A DNA stretch of 60,698 nucleotides from Actinomadura soli (GTDB lineage Bacteria > Actinomycetota > Actinomycetes > Streptosporangiales > Streptosporangiaceae): contig NZ_VCKW01000009.1 in the NCBI RefSeq assembly GCF_005889715.1, positions 1 to 60,698 of the forward strand. Direction: 5' to 3'. The notes beneath the pieces were generated by a model. That model had not been told where the DNA came from, searched no databases, and saw only the letters and a list, made by a program, of their open reading frames with translations. Shown here in pieces: positions 7,561-16,172 of the stretch. The position numbers were made by a program, and so were the translations under genes. Position 1 is the first letter of the stretch, and each line of letters opens with the position of its first letter.

Positions 7561-8937
7561 AGTGTTGCGGCGCTTGCCGATTCGCTGCGTGCCGACGTCC
7601 ACCGGATGAGCGCCGGGGAGCGGCTCCCGTCCAGCCGGAGCCTGGTCGAGCGGCACCGGGTCAGCCCGGTGACGGTGTCGCGGGCGCTGGCCCTGCTGGC
7701 CGCCGAGGGCCTGGTCGTGACGCGGCCGGGCAGCGGCGCGTTCGCGGCCGGGCGCCGCGCGACCGCCGCCGAACCGGCCGACCTCGGCTGGCAGGCGGTG
7801 ACGCTCGGCGACCGGTCCGTCGACGCGGCAGGGGTCTCGGGGCTGCTCACCCCGCCGCCTGAGGGCGTGATCGCGCTCAGCGGCGGCTACCTGCATCCGA
7901 CGCTGCAGCCGGCGCGGGCGCTCGCGACGGCGATGGCGCGGGCGGCCCGGCGCCCGGACGCCTGGGAGATGCCGCGGCTCGGCGGGATGCCCGAGCTGCG
8001 CGCCTGGTTCGCCCGGGCGGTCGGCGGCGCCGTCTCCCCCGCCGACGTGGTGATCACCAGCGGCGGGCAGCAGTCGCTCACGACGGTCCTGCGGGCGCTG
8101 CTCCCGCCGGGCGCGCCCCTGCTGGTCGAGTCGCCGACGTACCTGGGCGTCCTCGCGGTCGCGCGGGCGAGCGGGCTGCATCCGGTGCCCGTGCCGGTGG
8201 ACGCGGACGGCGTCCGTCCCGACCTGCTCGCCGAGGCGTTCGCGATGACCGGGGCACGCGCCTTCTACAGCCAGCCGACCTTCCACAACCCGACCGGCAC
8301 GGTGCTGAGCGACGAGCGGCGCGCGCAGGTGTTGGAGGTGGCGCGGGCGGCCGGCGCCTTCGTGATCGAGGACGACTTCGCCAGGCACCTCGGCATCGCC
8401 CCGCCCCCGCCGCCCTTGATCGCGCAAGACGGCGACGGCCGGGTCGTGCACATCGCGTCCCTGACCAAGGCGACCGCGCCGAGCCTGCGGGTCGCGGCGG
8501 TCATCGCGCGCGGCCCGGTCGCCGAGCGGATCCGCGCGACGCAGCTCGTGGAGGAGTTCTTCCCGGCCAGGCCGCTGCAGGAGGCGCTGCTCGAACTGGT
8601 CAGCTCGCCGGGCTGGCCGCGGCATCTGAGCGCCGTCCGCGCGGCGCTGCGGTCGCGCCGCGACGCGATCCTGACGGCGTTCGCCCGGGACCTGCCCGAA
8701 CTGGGCGTGAACCGTCCGGGCGGCAGCCTGCACCTGTGGGCGCGGCTCCCGGACGGCGTGGACGACGTGGCGCTGGCCGAGGCCGCCCTGCGCGCCGGTG
8801 TGCTGGTCAGCGCAGGGCGGCCCTTCTTCCCCGCCGAGGCCCCCGCCCCGTACCTGCGAATCAGCTACGGGACGGCGGCCTCGGAGCCGGAACTGGCGGA
8901 GGGCGTCCGCCGGCTCAGCACCGTCCTACATTTCTGA
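7546..8937 (+). CDS. MocR-type GntR/aminotransferase transcription regulator
   Basis: 463 residues. Residues 1-70 form a GntR winged helix (ERLPSSRSLVERHRVSPVTVSRALALLAAEG). The rest is a fold-type I aminotransferase domain: the NPTG motif (FHNPTGTVLS), an Asp in VIEDDFARHL, and the PLP lysine in SLTKATAPSLRVA. MocR proteins use PLP or its adducts as a signal and usually control a nearby gene. Here the divergent EamA exporter is the obvious target, as in the YczR/YczE type of pairing. The ATG (7546) overlaps the exporter start by two bases, and no Shine-Dalgarno is present, so translation is probably leaderless. The convergent VOC gene overlaps its 3' end by 12 bases. Confidence 0.92.
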   Translation: MRHDSSVAALADSLRADVHRMSAGERLPSSRSLVERHRVSPVTVSRALALLAAEGLVVTRPGSGAFAAGRRATAAEPADLGWQAVTLGDRSVDAAGVSGLLTPPPEGVIALSGGYLHPTLQPARALATAMARAARRPDAWEMPRLGGMPELRAWFARAVGGAVSPADVVITSGGQQSLTTVLRALLPPGAPLLVESPTYLGVLAVARASGLHPVPVPVDADGVRPDLLAEAFAMTGARAFYSQPTFHNPTGTVLSDERRAQVLEVARAAGAFVIEDDFARHLGIAPPPPPLIAQDGDGRVVHIASLTKATAPSLRVAAVIARGPVAERIRATQLVEEFFPARPLQEALLELVSSPGWPRHLSAVRAALRSRRDAILTAFARDLPELGVNRPGGSLHLWARLPDGVDDVALAEAALRAGVLVSAGRPFFPAEAPAPYLRISYGTAASEPELAEGVRRLSTVLHF

Positions 8938-9294
8938 AGCGGTACAGAAGCAGAATTCGTTACCCTCCGGGTCGCGCCAGACCTGGAAGGGGGTCCGCGG
9001 GTTCCCCATCGGCTCGCCCGCGGGCGTCGCGCCGAGCCGCCGCGCCCGCTCCCCCGCCGCGTGGATGTCGGGGACGTCCAGGTCGAGGTGCACCCGGTTC
9101 TTGGTCGCCTTGGTCTCGGGGACGAGCTGGAACGCGAGCACCGGGCCGTCGCCGGCGAGCGGCTCCAGGTCGAGCCAGTCGTCCTCGCGCGAGGTCGTCT
9201 TCATGCCGAGCAGCCCGCCCCAGAAGGCGGCCATGGCGTCCAGGTCGGCGCAGTCGAACACGACCGTGGTCACGGTCGGGGTGATGCCGCTCAT
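8926..9294 (-). CDS. VOC (glyoxalase/bleomycin-resistance fold) protein
   Basis: 122 residues from the ATG at 9294: TVVFDCADLDAMAAFWGGLLGM, a central RVHLDLDVPDIHAAGERARRLGA and a terminal VWRDPEGNEFCF are the standard VOC beta-alpha-beta blocks, with possible metal ligands H and E. The function is not predictable: ring-cleaving, isomerase and antibiotic-binding proteins share the fold. The start overlaps the stop of the upstream minus-strand gene by four bases, so the two are one operon. Confidence 0.85.
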   Translation of the reverse strand: MSGITPTVTTVVFDCADLDAMAAFWGGLLGMKTTSREDDWLDLEPLAGDGPVLAFQLVPETKATKNRVHLDLDVPDIHAAGERARRLGATPAGEPMGNPRTPFQVWRDPEGNEFCFCTASEM

Positions 9295-9590
9295 CGCACC
9301 CCTCCGGGCGCTCCCTCGGCCGTCCGCAGGATGCGCGCCGAGCGGGCGGAGCGGGCGGCGGCCCGCCTGCAGCCGGCCGCCGGCGGCGCCGGGTGCCGCC
9401 GGTGCCGCTGGGCGCCGATCCGGTCGGGTACCCCGCCGACCAGCCACCTGCGGACCCGCCGGGCGCGTTCGATCGACCGTGCGCGGGCGGCGAGGGTCGC
9501 TTCGACGATGTCGGCCTGGAGCCGGGCGTACTCACGCTCCGCCCATGCGTGCCGCGTGGCCGTCCCGGCGAGGTACGGCAGCGCCTTCAT
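9291..9590 (-). CDS. Small hypothetical basic protein
   Basis: 99 residues from ATG 9590, preceded by GGGAGG at good spacing; an upstream GTG at 9614 would put the Shine-Dalgarno inside the gene. The N-terminal half is a helical YLAGTATRHAWAEREYARLQADIV stretch; the C-terminal half is Arg/Ala-rich. No family recognised. It is translationally coupled to the VOC gene (ATGA overlap). Confidence 0.6.
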   Translation of the reverse strand: MKALPYLAGTATRHAWAEREYARLQADIVEATLAARARSIERARRVRRWLVGGVPDRIGAQRHRRHPAPPAAGCRRAAARSARSARILRTAEGAPGGVR

Positions 9591-9604
9591 GATCGTCCTC
9601 CCAT

Positions 9605-9680
9605 TGGTTGACACCGTCTAAACACTAACGCTGGTGTCGCGGACATGCAACCAGTAAAATGGGAATGCCAGTGTCGCAGG
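9605..9680. promoter_or_regulatory. Divergent promoters with GACACC/GGTGTC repeat
   Basis: For the minus operon, TTGCAT (complement of 9645-9650) and TAGTGT (complement of 9622-9627) are spaced 17 bp. For the plus gene, TGGTGT (9632-9637) and TAAAAT (9655-9660) are spaced 17 bp. An inverted pair GACACC (9610-9615) and GGTGTC (9633-9638) overlaps both, and GTGTCGC recurs at 9671-9677. Confidence 0.45.
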
Positions 9681-9714
9681 TTGGTAGACTGCGCGCGAAC
9701 AGGCAGGAGAGGTG

Positions 9715-10257
9715 ATGGCCGAGTCTCAGGACGACCCCGCGCCGCTGCTCAGGGACTTCGTCAACACGCTCAACGTCGAGGCCGCCGAGGACGAGCTGAT
9801 GACGCCCGGACGGCTCGCCGCGTGGCTGGCCGGGCGCGGGCTCGTCCCCGAGGGCGCGCGGGCGTCCGGCACCGACCTGGTCACCGGGATCGCCCTCAGG
9901 GAGGGCCTCCGCGAGGCCATGTCCGCGCACCACGGGCCCCGGGGCGCCGACTTCCCGGACGACCTGGACGACGCCCTCGCCGCCCTGCCCCTGCGCGTCA
10001 CGCTCACCGAGGGGCGGCCGCGGCTCGTCCCGCTCGACCCGCCCGGCACGGCCGCCGCCGGCCTGGCCCGCCTCGCCGCCGCGATCATGGACTCGGTCGC
10101 CGCCGGGACCTGGCCCCGGCTGAAGGTCTGCCAGGAGGACACCTGCCGCTGGGCGTTCCTGGACACCTCCAAGAACCGGTCCCGCGCCTGGTGCTCGATG
10201 AGCGTCTGCGGGAACCGCACCAAGACCCGCGCCTACCGGGCCCGCCGCCGGGCCTGA
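9715..10257 (+). CDS. CGNR zinc-finger (ABATE-type) regulator
   Basis: 180 residues with an N-terminal helical ABATE-like domain (LLRDFVNTLNVEAAEDELMTPGRLAAWL) and a C-terminal CGNR zinc finger: CQEDTCRWAFLD, then WCSMSVCGNRTKTRAYRAR, giving a C-x4-C ... C-x4-C cluster. Such proteins are thought to be stress-related transcription regulators. AGGAGAGG precedes the start; GTG 9712 and ATG 9715 are both possible, and the ATG is chosen. The divergent small operon may be its target, since the two share a promoter region with inverted repeats. Confidence 0.88.
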   Translation: MAESQDDPAPLLRDFVNTLNVEAAEDELMTPGRLAAWLAGRGLVPEGARASGTDLVTGIALREGLREAMSAHHGPRGADFPDDLDDALAALPLRVTLTEGRPRLVPLDPPGTAAAGLARLAAAIMDSVAAGTWPRLKVCQEDTCRWAFLDTSKNRSRAWCSMSVCGNRTKTRAYRARRRA

Positions 10258-10315
10258 CCGCGTCCCGGGGGCCTAGGGTGGGCGATGATCCCGGACGGAG
10301 AGGACGTGCCACGCC

Positions 10316-10855
10316 ATGGCCGATGTCGGAGTGCGGCCCGCCCGGCGCGCGGACGCCGCCGCCGTCGCCGACATCCAGGTGCGCGCCTGGCGGCAGGGCT
10401 ACCGCGACCTGCTGCCCGCCGCCGTCCTCGCCGAGGTGACCGGGCCCGCCGCGCTGGAGGTGTGGCGCGACAAGTGGACGGAGGCGGCCACGGCGCCGCC
10501 GAGCCCGCGGCACCGGCTGCTCGTCGCCGTGGCGTCCGACCTGGTCGTCGGGTTCGCGGCGCACGCCCCGGCCGAGGATCCGGATCTCGACCCCGCCGGC
10601 ACCGCCGAGCTGATCACCCTGCTGGTCGACCCGCCGCACGCCCGCGCCGGGCACGGCAGCCGGCTGCTCGCCGCGACCGCCGACCTGCTCCGCGAGGACG
10701 GCTTCGCCACCCTGACCACGTGGACGTTCGAGGACGACGAGGTCACGCGCACGTTCCTCGGCTCGGCCGGCTGGGCCCCGGACGGCACGGCCCGGACGCT
10801 CGACATGGGCGAGCCCGTCCGGCAGATCCGCCTGCACACCGACATCAGCGGCTGA
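10316..10855 (+). CDS. GNAT-family N-acetyltransferase
   Basis: 179 residues: N-terminal VRPARRADAAAVADIQVRAWRQGYRDLLP, then the acetyl-CoA binding region (TAELITLLVDPPHARAGHGSRLLAAT), a degenerate form of the Q/RxxGxG/A loop, and a C-terminal FLGSAGWAPDGTARTLDMG. The substrate is unknown. It lies between the CGNR gene and the MFS exporter on the same strand, with short gaps that suggest co-transcription. Confidence 0.9.
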   Translation: MADVGVRPARRADAAAVADIQVRAWRQGYRDLLPAAVLAEVTGPAALEVWRDKWTEAATAPPSPRHRLLVAVASDLVVGFAAHAPAEDPDLDPAGTAELITLLVDPPHARAGHGSRLLAATADLLREDGFATLTTWTFEDDEVTRTFLGSAGWAPDGTARTLDMGEPVRQIRLHTDISG

Positions 10856-10911
10856 CCTGTTCCCCAGGGGGCGGTGCGGACCTCGACCGCCCCGGCCATA
10901 TCTTTGAAGCC

Positions 10912-12582
10912 GTGCCCGAGTCCACCTTCCTGACGCCGCCGCGCGCGCCCGTGCCCGCGGAGCCCGCCGCCGGACGCCGCCGCTGGCTCGGCATGGCCGT
11001 CATCAGCCTGGGCGTCTCGCTGATCGTGGTGGACGCCACGATCGTCGGCGTCCTGCTGCCGAGGATCGTCACCGACCTGGGCCTGACGACCACCGACGCC
11101 GAATGGGTCACCTCGGTCTACGCGCTGGTGTTCGCCGCGCTGCTGATCCCTTTCGGCCGGGCGGGCGACCTGTTCGGGCGGCGCCGGATGTTCGTGCTCG
11201 GCGTGGCGGTGTTCGCGGCGGCGAGCGTCGGCGCCGCGCTCGCGAGCGACGGCTCGGCGCTGATCGGCGCACGCGCGCTCCAGGGCGTCGGGGCCTCGAT
11301 GGTCCTGCCGACGACGCTGTCGACGGTGAACGCCGTGTTCACCGGGCGGGAGCGCGCCGTCGCGTTCGGGATCTGGGGCTCGATGATCAGCGGCATGGCG
11401 GCGCTCGGGCCCCTCGCCGGCGGCGCGCTCGCCACCGGCGGCGGCTGGCGCTGGGCGTTCGGGATCAACCTGCCGCTCGGCGCCGCGCTGATCGCCGGCG
11501 CGCTGTGGCTGATGCCCGAGACCCGGCAGCCGCCGCCCGCCTCCGCGCGCCGCGCGGGGGCGCGGCGCGACGTCGACTGGCTGGGCGGGCTGCTGTCCAC
11601 GCTGGGGCTCGGCGCGCTGGTCTGCGGGATCATCGAGGGCCAGACGTACGGCTGGTGGGTCGCGACGCGCCCGTTCTCGATGGCCGGGTTCGGCTGGCCG
11701 GAGTCGGGGCTGTCGCCTGTCCCGGTCGTGCTGGCGCTGGGCGTGGTGCTGCTCGCGGCGCTGGTCGTCGTCGAACGGTCCAGGGCGGCGGCCGGGCGCT
11801 CCGTCCTGCTCGACCTCGACCTGTTCCGCATCCCGAACTTCCGCCGCGGGAACCTCGCGTCCGCCCTGATCAACGTCGGCGAGCTGGGGCTGCTGTTCGT
11901 CCTGCCGCTGTTCCTGCTCGGCGTGCACGGCACGAACCCGCTGGAGATCAGCGTCGCGATCCTGCCGCTCGCCGCCGGCGCGTTCCTGTCCGGCGGGTAC
12001 GCGGGCAACCTCGCCAACAGGCGCGGCGCGCACCGGGTCGTGCAGATCGGCATGGTGATTGAGGTCGGCGCGGTCGTCGCGCTGGGCGTCACGGTGTCGG
12101 CGTCCACCGGCGGGCTCGGGCTCGCGCCGTGGATGCTGCTGTACGGGCTGGGCCTCGGCCTGACGTCGGCGCAGCTGACGAACGTGTCGCTGGCGGACGT
12201 CCCGCAGGCGCGGGCGGGGCAGGCGTCCGGCACCCAGTCCACGGCCCGCCAGGTCGGCGCGGCGCTCGGCATCGCCGCCATCGGGACGGTGTTCGCGACG
12301 AGCCTCGGCCACGCGATGACCGACCGGCTCTCCGGCTCCGCGCTCCCGCCGGAGGAACGCGCGGCCGTCGCCCGCGACCTGCGCGAGAGCGCCGGGACCT
12401 ACGGACGCGAGCTGCACGGCACGCCCGCGCGGGCCGCCGAGGCCCGCGCCGCCGACGAGAGCCTCGCCGTCGCGACCAGGCACGCCGCCCTCACCACCGC
12501 CGCGATCCTCGCGCTGGGGCTCGCCGTATCCCTGCGGCTGCGTCCCAGCGGTGATCACCATCGGGAAGAATCGAAGGGATAG
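10912..12582 (+). CDS. MFS transporter, DHA2 (14-helix) drug exporter type
   Basis: 556 residues from GTG 10912. The DHA2 motifs are clear: LGVSLIVVDATIVGVLLPRI in helix 1, GRAGDLFGRRRMF in the loop between helices 2 and 3, and GPLAGGALATGGGWRWAFGINLP (motif C). The length and the long cytoplasmic loops fit 14 helices. These proton antiporters export drugs, dyes or secondary metabolites. There is no good Shine-Dalgarno before the GTG. No TetR-type repressor is adjacent. The neighbouring menA begins 34 bases downstream. Confidence 0.92.
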   Translation: MPESTFLTPPRAPVPAEPAAGRRRWLGMAVISLGVSLIVVDATIVGVLLPRIVTDLGLTTTDAEWVTSVYALVFAALLIPFGRAGDLFGRRRMFVLGVAVFAAASVGAALASDGSALIGARALQGVGASMVLPTTLSTVNAVFTGRERAVAFGIWGSMISGMAALGPLAGGALATGGGWRWAFGINLPLGAALIAGALWLMPETRQPPPASARRAGARRDVDWLGGLLSTLGLGALVCGIIEGQTYGWWVATRPFSMAGFGWPESGLSPVPVVLALGVVLLAALVVVERSRAAAGRSVLLDLDLFRIPNFRRGNLASALINVGELGLLFVLPLFLLGVHGTNPLEISVAILPLAAGAFLSGGYAGNLANRRGAHRVVQIGMVIEVGAVVALGVTVSASTGGLGLAPWMLLYGLGLGLTSAQLTNVSLADVPQARAGQASGTQSTARQVGAALGIAAIGTVFATSLGHAMTDRLSGSALPPEERAAVARDLRESAGTYGRELHGTPARAAEARAADESLAVATRHAALTTAAILALGLAVSLRLRPSGDHHREESKG

Positions 12583-12616
12583 TCCCCCTGTCGCCCCACG
12601 AGAACGAGCGGTAACT

Positions 12617-13483
12617 GTGGCCACGCTCTCCCAATGGGTCGCCGGTTCCCGGCCCCGCACCCTGCCCGCGTCCCTCGTCCCCGTCGTCGTCGGCACCGGC
12701 GTCGCCTCCGGTGAGGGCGGTGCGGTCTGGTGGCGCGCCGTGCTCGCCGCGGTCGTCGCGCTCGTCCTGCAGATCGGCGTGAACTACTCCAACGACTACA
12801 GCGACGGCGTCCGCGGCACCGACGAGGACCGCGTCGGGCCGCTCCGCCTCGTCGGGTCGAAGGTCGCGCCGCCGAAGCAGGTCCTCGCCGCCGCGCTCGG
12901 CTGCTTCCTCGCCGCCGCCGTCGCCGGGCTCGTGCTCGCCGCCGTCACGACCTGGTGGCTGCTGCTCGTCGGCGCGTTCGCGATCCTCGCGGCCTGGTTC
13001 TACACGGGCGGCAGGGCCCCGTACGGCTACCGCGCGCTGGGCGAGGTGTCGGTGTTCGTCTTCTTCGGCCTCGTCGCGGTCGCCGGGACGGTGTACGTGC
13101 AGGTCGAGGGCCTGCCGTGGGAGGCGTGGGCGGCGGCGGTGCCGATCGGGATGCTGGCCTGCGGGCTGCTCGTCGCGAACAACCTGCGCGACATCCCCAC
13201 CGACCGCGAGGCCGGGAAGCGCACCCTCGCCGTCGTTCTCGGCGACCGCTGGACGCGCCTGCTGTACGCGGCGTGCACCGCGCTGCCGTTCATGATCGTC
13301 CTGGTGCTGGCGGCCCCGCATCCCTGGGCGCTGATCGCGCTGCTCGCCGCCCCGCTGTCGCTCCCGCCGACGCAGAAGGTGCTGGGCGGGGCGACCGGCC
13401 CCGCCCTGATCCCCGTGCTGGGCGAGACCGGCCGGCTCCAGATCGTCTACGGCGTCCTGCTGGCGGTCGGGCTCGCGCTCTGA
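12617..13483 (+). CDS. menA: 1,4-dihydroxy-2-naphthoate polyprenyltransferase
   Basis: 288 residues, a UbiA-family membrane prenyltransferase. The first Asp-rich motif is NDYSDGVRGTDEDR and the second is NLRDIPTDREAGKRTLAVVLGD; SRPRTLPASLVPVVVGT at the N-terminus is typical of MenA. It attaches the polyprenyl tail in menaquinone synthesis, in the cytoplasmic membrane. The start is taken as GTG 12617; an in-frame ATG at 12551 would overlap the MFS gene. No other men genes are in the window. Its last 37 bases overlap the convergent membrane-protein gene. Confidence 0.93.
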   Translation: MATLSQWVAGSRPRTLPASLVPVVVGTGVASGEGGAVWWRAVLAAVVALVLQIGVNYSNDYSDGVRGTDEDRVGPLRLVGSKVAPPKQVLAAALGCFLAAAVAGLVLAAVTTWWLLLVGAFAILAAWFYTGGRAPYGYRALGEVSVFVFFGLVAVAGTVYVQVEGLPWEAWAAAVPIGMLACGLLVANNLRDIPTDREAGKRTLAVVLGDRWTRLLYAACTALPFMIVLVLAAPHPWALIALLAAPLSLPPTQKVLGGATGPALIPVLGETGRLQIVYGVLLAVGLAL

Positions 13484-14496
13484 GCGTCCGCGTCCCGCTC
13501 GGCGGCCCGGCCGGGGCGCTGAGCGTCCCGCTCGGCGAGCAGGACAGCGCCGGTGACGCCCATGAGGAGCCCGGCGAGCAGCCCGCAGAGCGTCGTCAGG
13601 TTGAGCGCGCTCGACGACCCCGAGTCGAGGAACTCCGGCTGGCTGAGCAGCGTGATGAGCCGGTAGAACGACCAGGCGAACGCGGCGCCCGCGCCGATCC
13701 ACGCGCCCGCCAGCGGCACCGCGAACCGCTCCGGACGGCCGGCGCGCCGCACGATCGCGAGCAGCGCCACCGCGCCCCCGAGCGCCATCAGGCCCATCAC
13801 ACCGTCGGCCAGCTGCTGGACCGCGCCCCGCTGGTCGAGGTCCTCGGCGCGGATCCCGGCCGTGCCGCCGAACGCCCAGTAGAACTGCACCGCCGCGAAG
13901 ACGACGGCGAACACCCCCGCCGTGCGCGCCAGGAGCACTTGCAGCGCATGCGTCGCGCCCCTTGCGACCTCGTTGGTGCGGGCTGTGAAAACGTCCGGCC
14001 ACCTTTCGCGCGCGTGCAGGACGAAGGCGGTGAGCAGCCCGATCCCCTGCAGCGTGAAGCCCGCGTACACGACGCCGTACACCCAGCCCTGGATCGCGTC
14101 GTCGGACGTGGTGAGCGGCTCGGACGTGAACAGCGTCTGCACGAGGGAGCCGAGCGGGACGGCGAGGGCGATCGGCGCGAGCAGCCCGGCGCCGATCCAC
14201 ATCGGGGTCAGCACCAGCCACGCCGGGACGCGCAGGCCCCAGCGGAACGTGAACGCCAGGACGACCAGCACGGCGATCGCGTCCATGCCCATCGTGATCG
14301 CGTTGCCCACGAAGAGGGCTGAGTCTTTGGCCGCGTCCGCGTCGTTCCACCCGACCGTGCTGCCGGACAACCACGCGATCTTGAGACTGAGGTAGGGGAC
14401 GCACGCCGCGACGGTCGCCGCGCACACGCCCAGCCGGAGCCGCCCCGGCCCGGCGCCCGTGACGGGCGCCCTCCCGGTGAGAACTGAAACGGTCAT
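13447..14496 (-). CDS. Hypothetical polytopic membrane protein
   Basis: 349 residues with eight or nine predicted membrane helices, for example MGMDAIAVLVVLAFTFRWG, WVYGVVYAGFTLQGIGLLTAFVL and LTTLCGLLAGLLMGVTGAVLLA. I recognise no transporter or enzyme motif. The short extracellular-looking SEPLTTSDDAIQG loop and the YLSLKIAWLSGST segment near the start may help a search. Its 3' end overlaps menA by 37 bases, tail to tail. Confidence 0.75.
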   Translation of the reverse strand: MTVSVLTGRAPVTGAGPGRLRLGVCAATVAACVPYLSLKIAWLSGSTVGWNDADAAKDSALFVGNAITMGMDAIAVLVVLAFTFRWGLRVPAWLVLTPMWIGAGLLAPIALAVPLGSLVQTLFTSEPLTTSDDAIQGWVYGVVYAGFTLQGIGLLTAFVLHARERWPDVFTARTNEVARGATHALQVLLARTAGVFAVVFAAVQFYWAFGGTAGIRAEDLDQRGAVQQLADGVMGLMALGGAVALLAIVRRAGRPERFAVPLAGAWIGAGAAFAWSFYRLITLLSQPEFLDSGSSSALNLTTLCGLLAGLLMGVTGAVLLAERDAQRPGRAAERDADAQSASPTASRTP

Positions 14497-14579
14497 GCCC
14501 CGACGATGGCGCGAACGGCCCTCGTGCCACTTCCCGCCACCGGGTGAAACCGCCCCCGCCCTTCCCCCGCAGGGGTGAA

Positions 14580-15272
14580 TCAGCCGGCGTGCGCGGCCGC
14601 CCCCCAGCTGATCTCGGGGAGGCCGGCGTCCACGAGGGCCTTGTTCACGGCGCTGAACGGCCGCGTCCCGAAGAACTTCTTGGCGCTGAGCGGGCTCGGG
14701 TGCGCCGACTCGATCACGGTGTGCTGCGCGCCGGTGATGAGCCGGGCCTTCTTGCGGGCGTAGGCGCCCCAGAGCACGAACACCACGCGGTCGGACTTGT
14801 CGTTCAGCGCGCGGATCGCGGCGTCGGTGAAGTCTTCCCAGCCCTTGCCCGCGTGCGACCCCGCCTCACCGGCGCGGACGGTCAGCACCGCGTTCAGCAG
14901 CAGCACCCCCTGGTCGGCCCAGCGGGTGAGGTCGCCGGACGTCGCGACCGGCACCTCAAGGTCGGTCGCCAGCTCCTTGTAGATGTTGCGCAGCGAGGGC
15001 GGCAGCCGCACGCCGTCGCGGACGCTGAAGCTGAGCCCGTGCGCCTGGCCGGGCCCGTGGTACGGGTCCTGGCCGAGGATCAGGACGCGGGCGCCGTCGA
15101 ACGGGCAGTGCCGGAACGCGCTGAACAGGTCGTCGCGCGGCGGGTAGACGGTCTGGGCGGCGTACTCCCCCGCGACGAACGCTCCCAGCGCGGCGGTGGC
15201 GAGCGGGTCGAGCAGCGGGTCGAGCCGCTCCCGCCAGTCGCCGGGCAGCATTTCCATCAGGTCGAGGGACAT
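14580..15272 (-). CDS. ung: Uracil-DNA glycosylase, family 1
   Basis: 230 residues, standard length. The water-activating loop GQDPYHGPGQAHGLSFSV has its catalytic Asp at residue 69, and the DNA-intercalation loop HPSPLSAKKFFG is near residue 195. It excises uracil from DNA, the first step of base-excision repair. It is a single gene, divergent from modA. Confidence 0.97.
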   Translation of the reverse strand: MSLDLMEMLPGDWRERLDPLLDPLATAALGAFVAGEYAAQTVYPPRDDLFSAFRHCPFDGARVLILGQDPYHGPGQAHGLSFSVRDGVRLPPSLRNIYKELATDLEVPVATSGDLTRWADQGVLLLNAVLTVRAGEAGSHAGKGWEDFTDAAIRALNDKSDRVVFVLWGAYARKKARLITGAQHTVIESAHPSPLSAKKFFGTRPFSAVNKALVDAGLPEISWGAAAHAG

Positions 15273-15385
15273 CGTCGGGCCTCCGGGGACGTGATCTCCA
15301 GTCGCGGCTCACATTAGTGCGCGGCACTGACACGCCAGGGCCGAATCCCGGGAGCGCACCCGCCGCAACCCTAGGATGAAGCCAT

Positions 15386-16165
15386 ATGCCCGATTCCCCC
15401 CGTCGGCGGCGGTTCCGCGTGTCCGCCCTGCTCGTCGCGCTCGCCGTCCCCGGCCTCGGCGCGGGCTGCGGCGGCTCGTCCGGACCGGCGACGCTCACCG
15501 TCCTGACCGCCACCTCGCTGACGGAGGTGTCCGACGAGCTCGGCGCGGCGTACGCCCAGGTGGACCCGAACGTGAGGCTCCGGTTCGAGTTCGCCGCCGC
15601 GCCCGACATGGCCGACCGGCTGTCCGGCCACGACCCGGCCGACGTGCTGGTGGCGGCGGACAAGGCCGGCATGGACGAGGCCGCCGAGTACCTGGCGGAA
15701 CGGCCGCGGATCGTCGCGCGCACCTCGCTGACCATCGCCGTCGGCCCCGGCAACCCCCGGCGCGTCCGCGGGCTCGGCGACCTGACGCGGCCGGGGCTGC
15801 GGGTGGTGGTCGGCGCCGGGACGGTCCCGGTGGGCCGCTACACCCGCCAGGTGTTCGCGAAGGCGGGGCTGTCCGTCCGGTGGAGGTCGGAGGAGATCAG
15901 CGCGCGGGCCGTCCTGGACCGGGTGCGCTCCGGCGAGGCGGACGCGGGGCTCGTCTACGTCACCGACCTGCGCTCGGCGGGCATCGCCGCAAGCAGCGTC
16001 CCCATCCCGGCGGACGTGAACGTCACCGCCGCCTTCCACGCGGCGGCCGTCCGGGACGGCGACCACGAGGAGGCCGCGAGCACATTCGTGTCGTGGCTGA
16101 CCGGCCCGTCCGCGCGGAAGCTGTTCAACAAGTACGGCTTCGCCACCCCGCCCGCCCCGCGGTGA
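15386..16165 (+). CDS. modA: Molybdate-type ABC substrate-binding lipoprotein
   Basis: 259 residues. An N-terminal signal ends in the lipobox LGAGC, so the mature protein is a surface lipoprotein. The periplasmic-binding fold of the ModA family follows: LTVLTATSLTEVSDEL, DVLVAADKAGMD, and AGLVYVTDL near the C-terminal hinge. It would bind molybdate or tungstate oxyanions. No modB or modC is adjacent, so it is an orphan in this window and must work with a permease elsewhere, if it works at all. It is divergent from ung and convergent with the SRPBCC gene. Confidence 0.85.
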   Translation: MPDSPRRRRFRVSALLVALAVPGLGAGCGGSSGPATLTVLTATSLTEVSDELGAAYAQVDPNVRLRFEFAAAPDMADRLSGHDPADVLVAADKAGMDEAAEYLAERPRIVARTSLTIAVGPGNPRRVRGLGDLTRPGLRVVVGAGTVPVGRYTRQVFAKAGLSVRWRSEEISARAVLDRVRSGEADAGLVYVTDLRSAGIAASSVPIPADVNVTAAFHAAAVRDGDHEEAASTFVSWLTGPSARKLFNKYGFATPPAPR

Positions 16166-16172
16166 GCGGCGC

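Noticed and set aside
6555..7850. 431-residue version of the EamA exporter
   Set aside because: The extra N-terminus is antisense to the MocR helix-turn-helix; the ATG at 7547 fits the family length and promoter.
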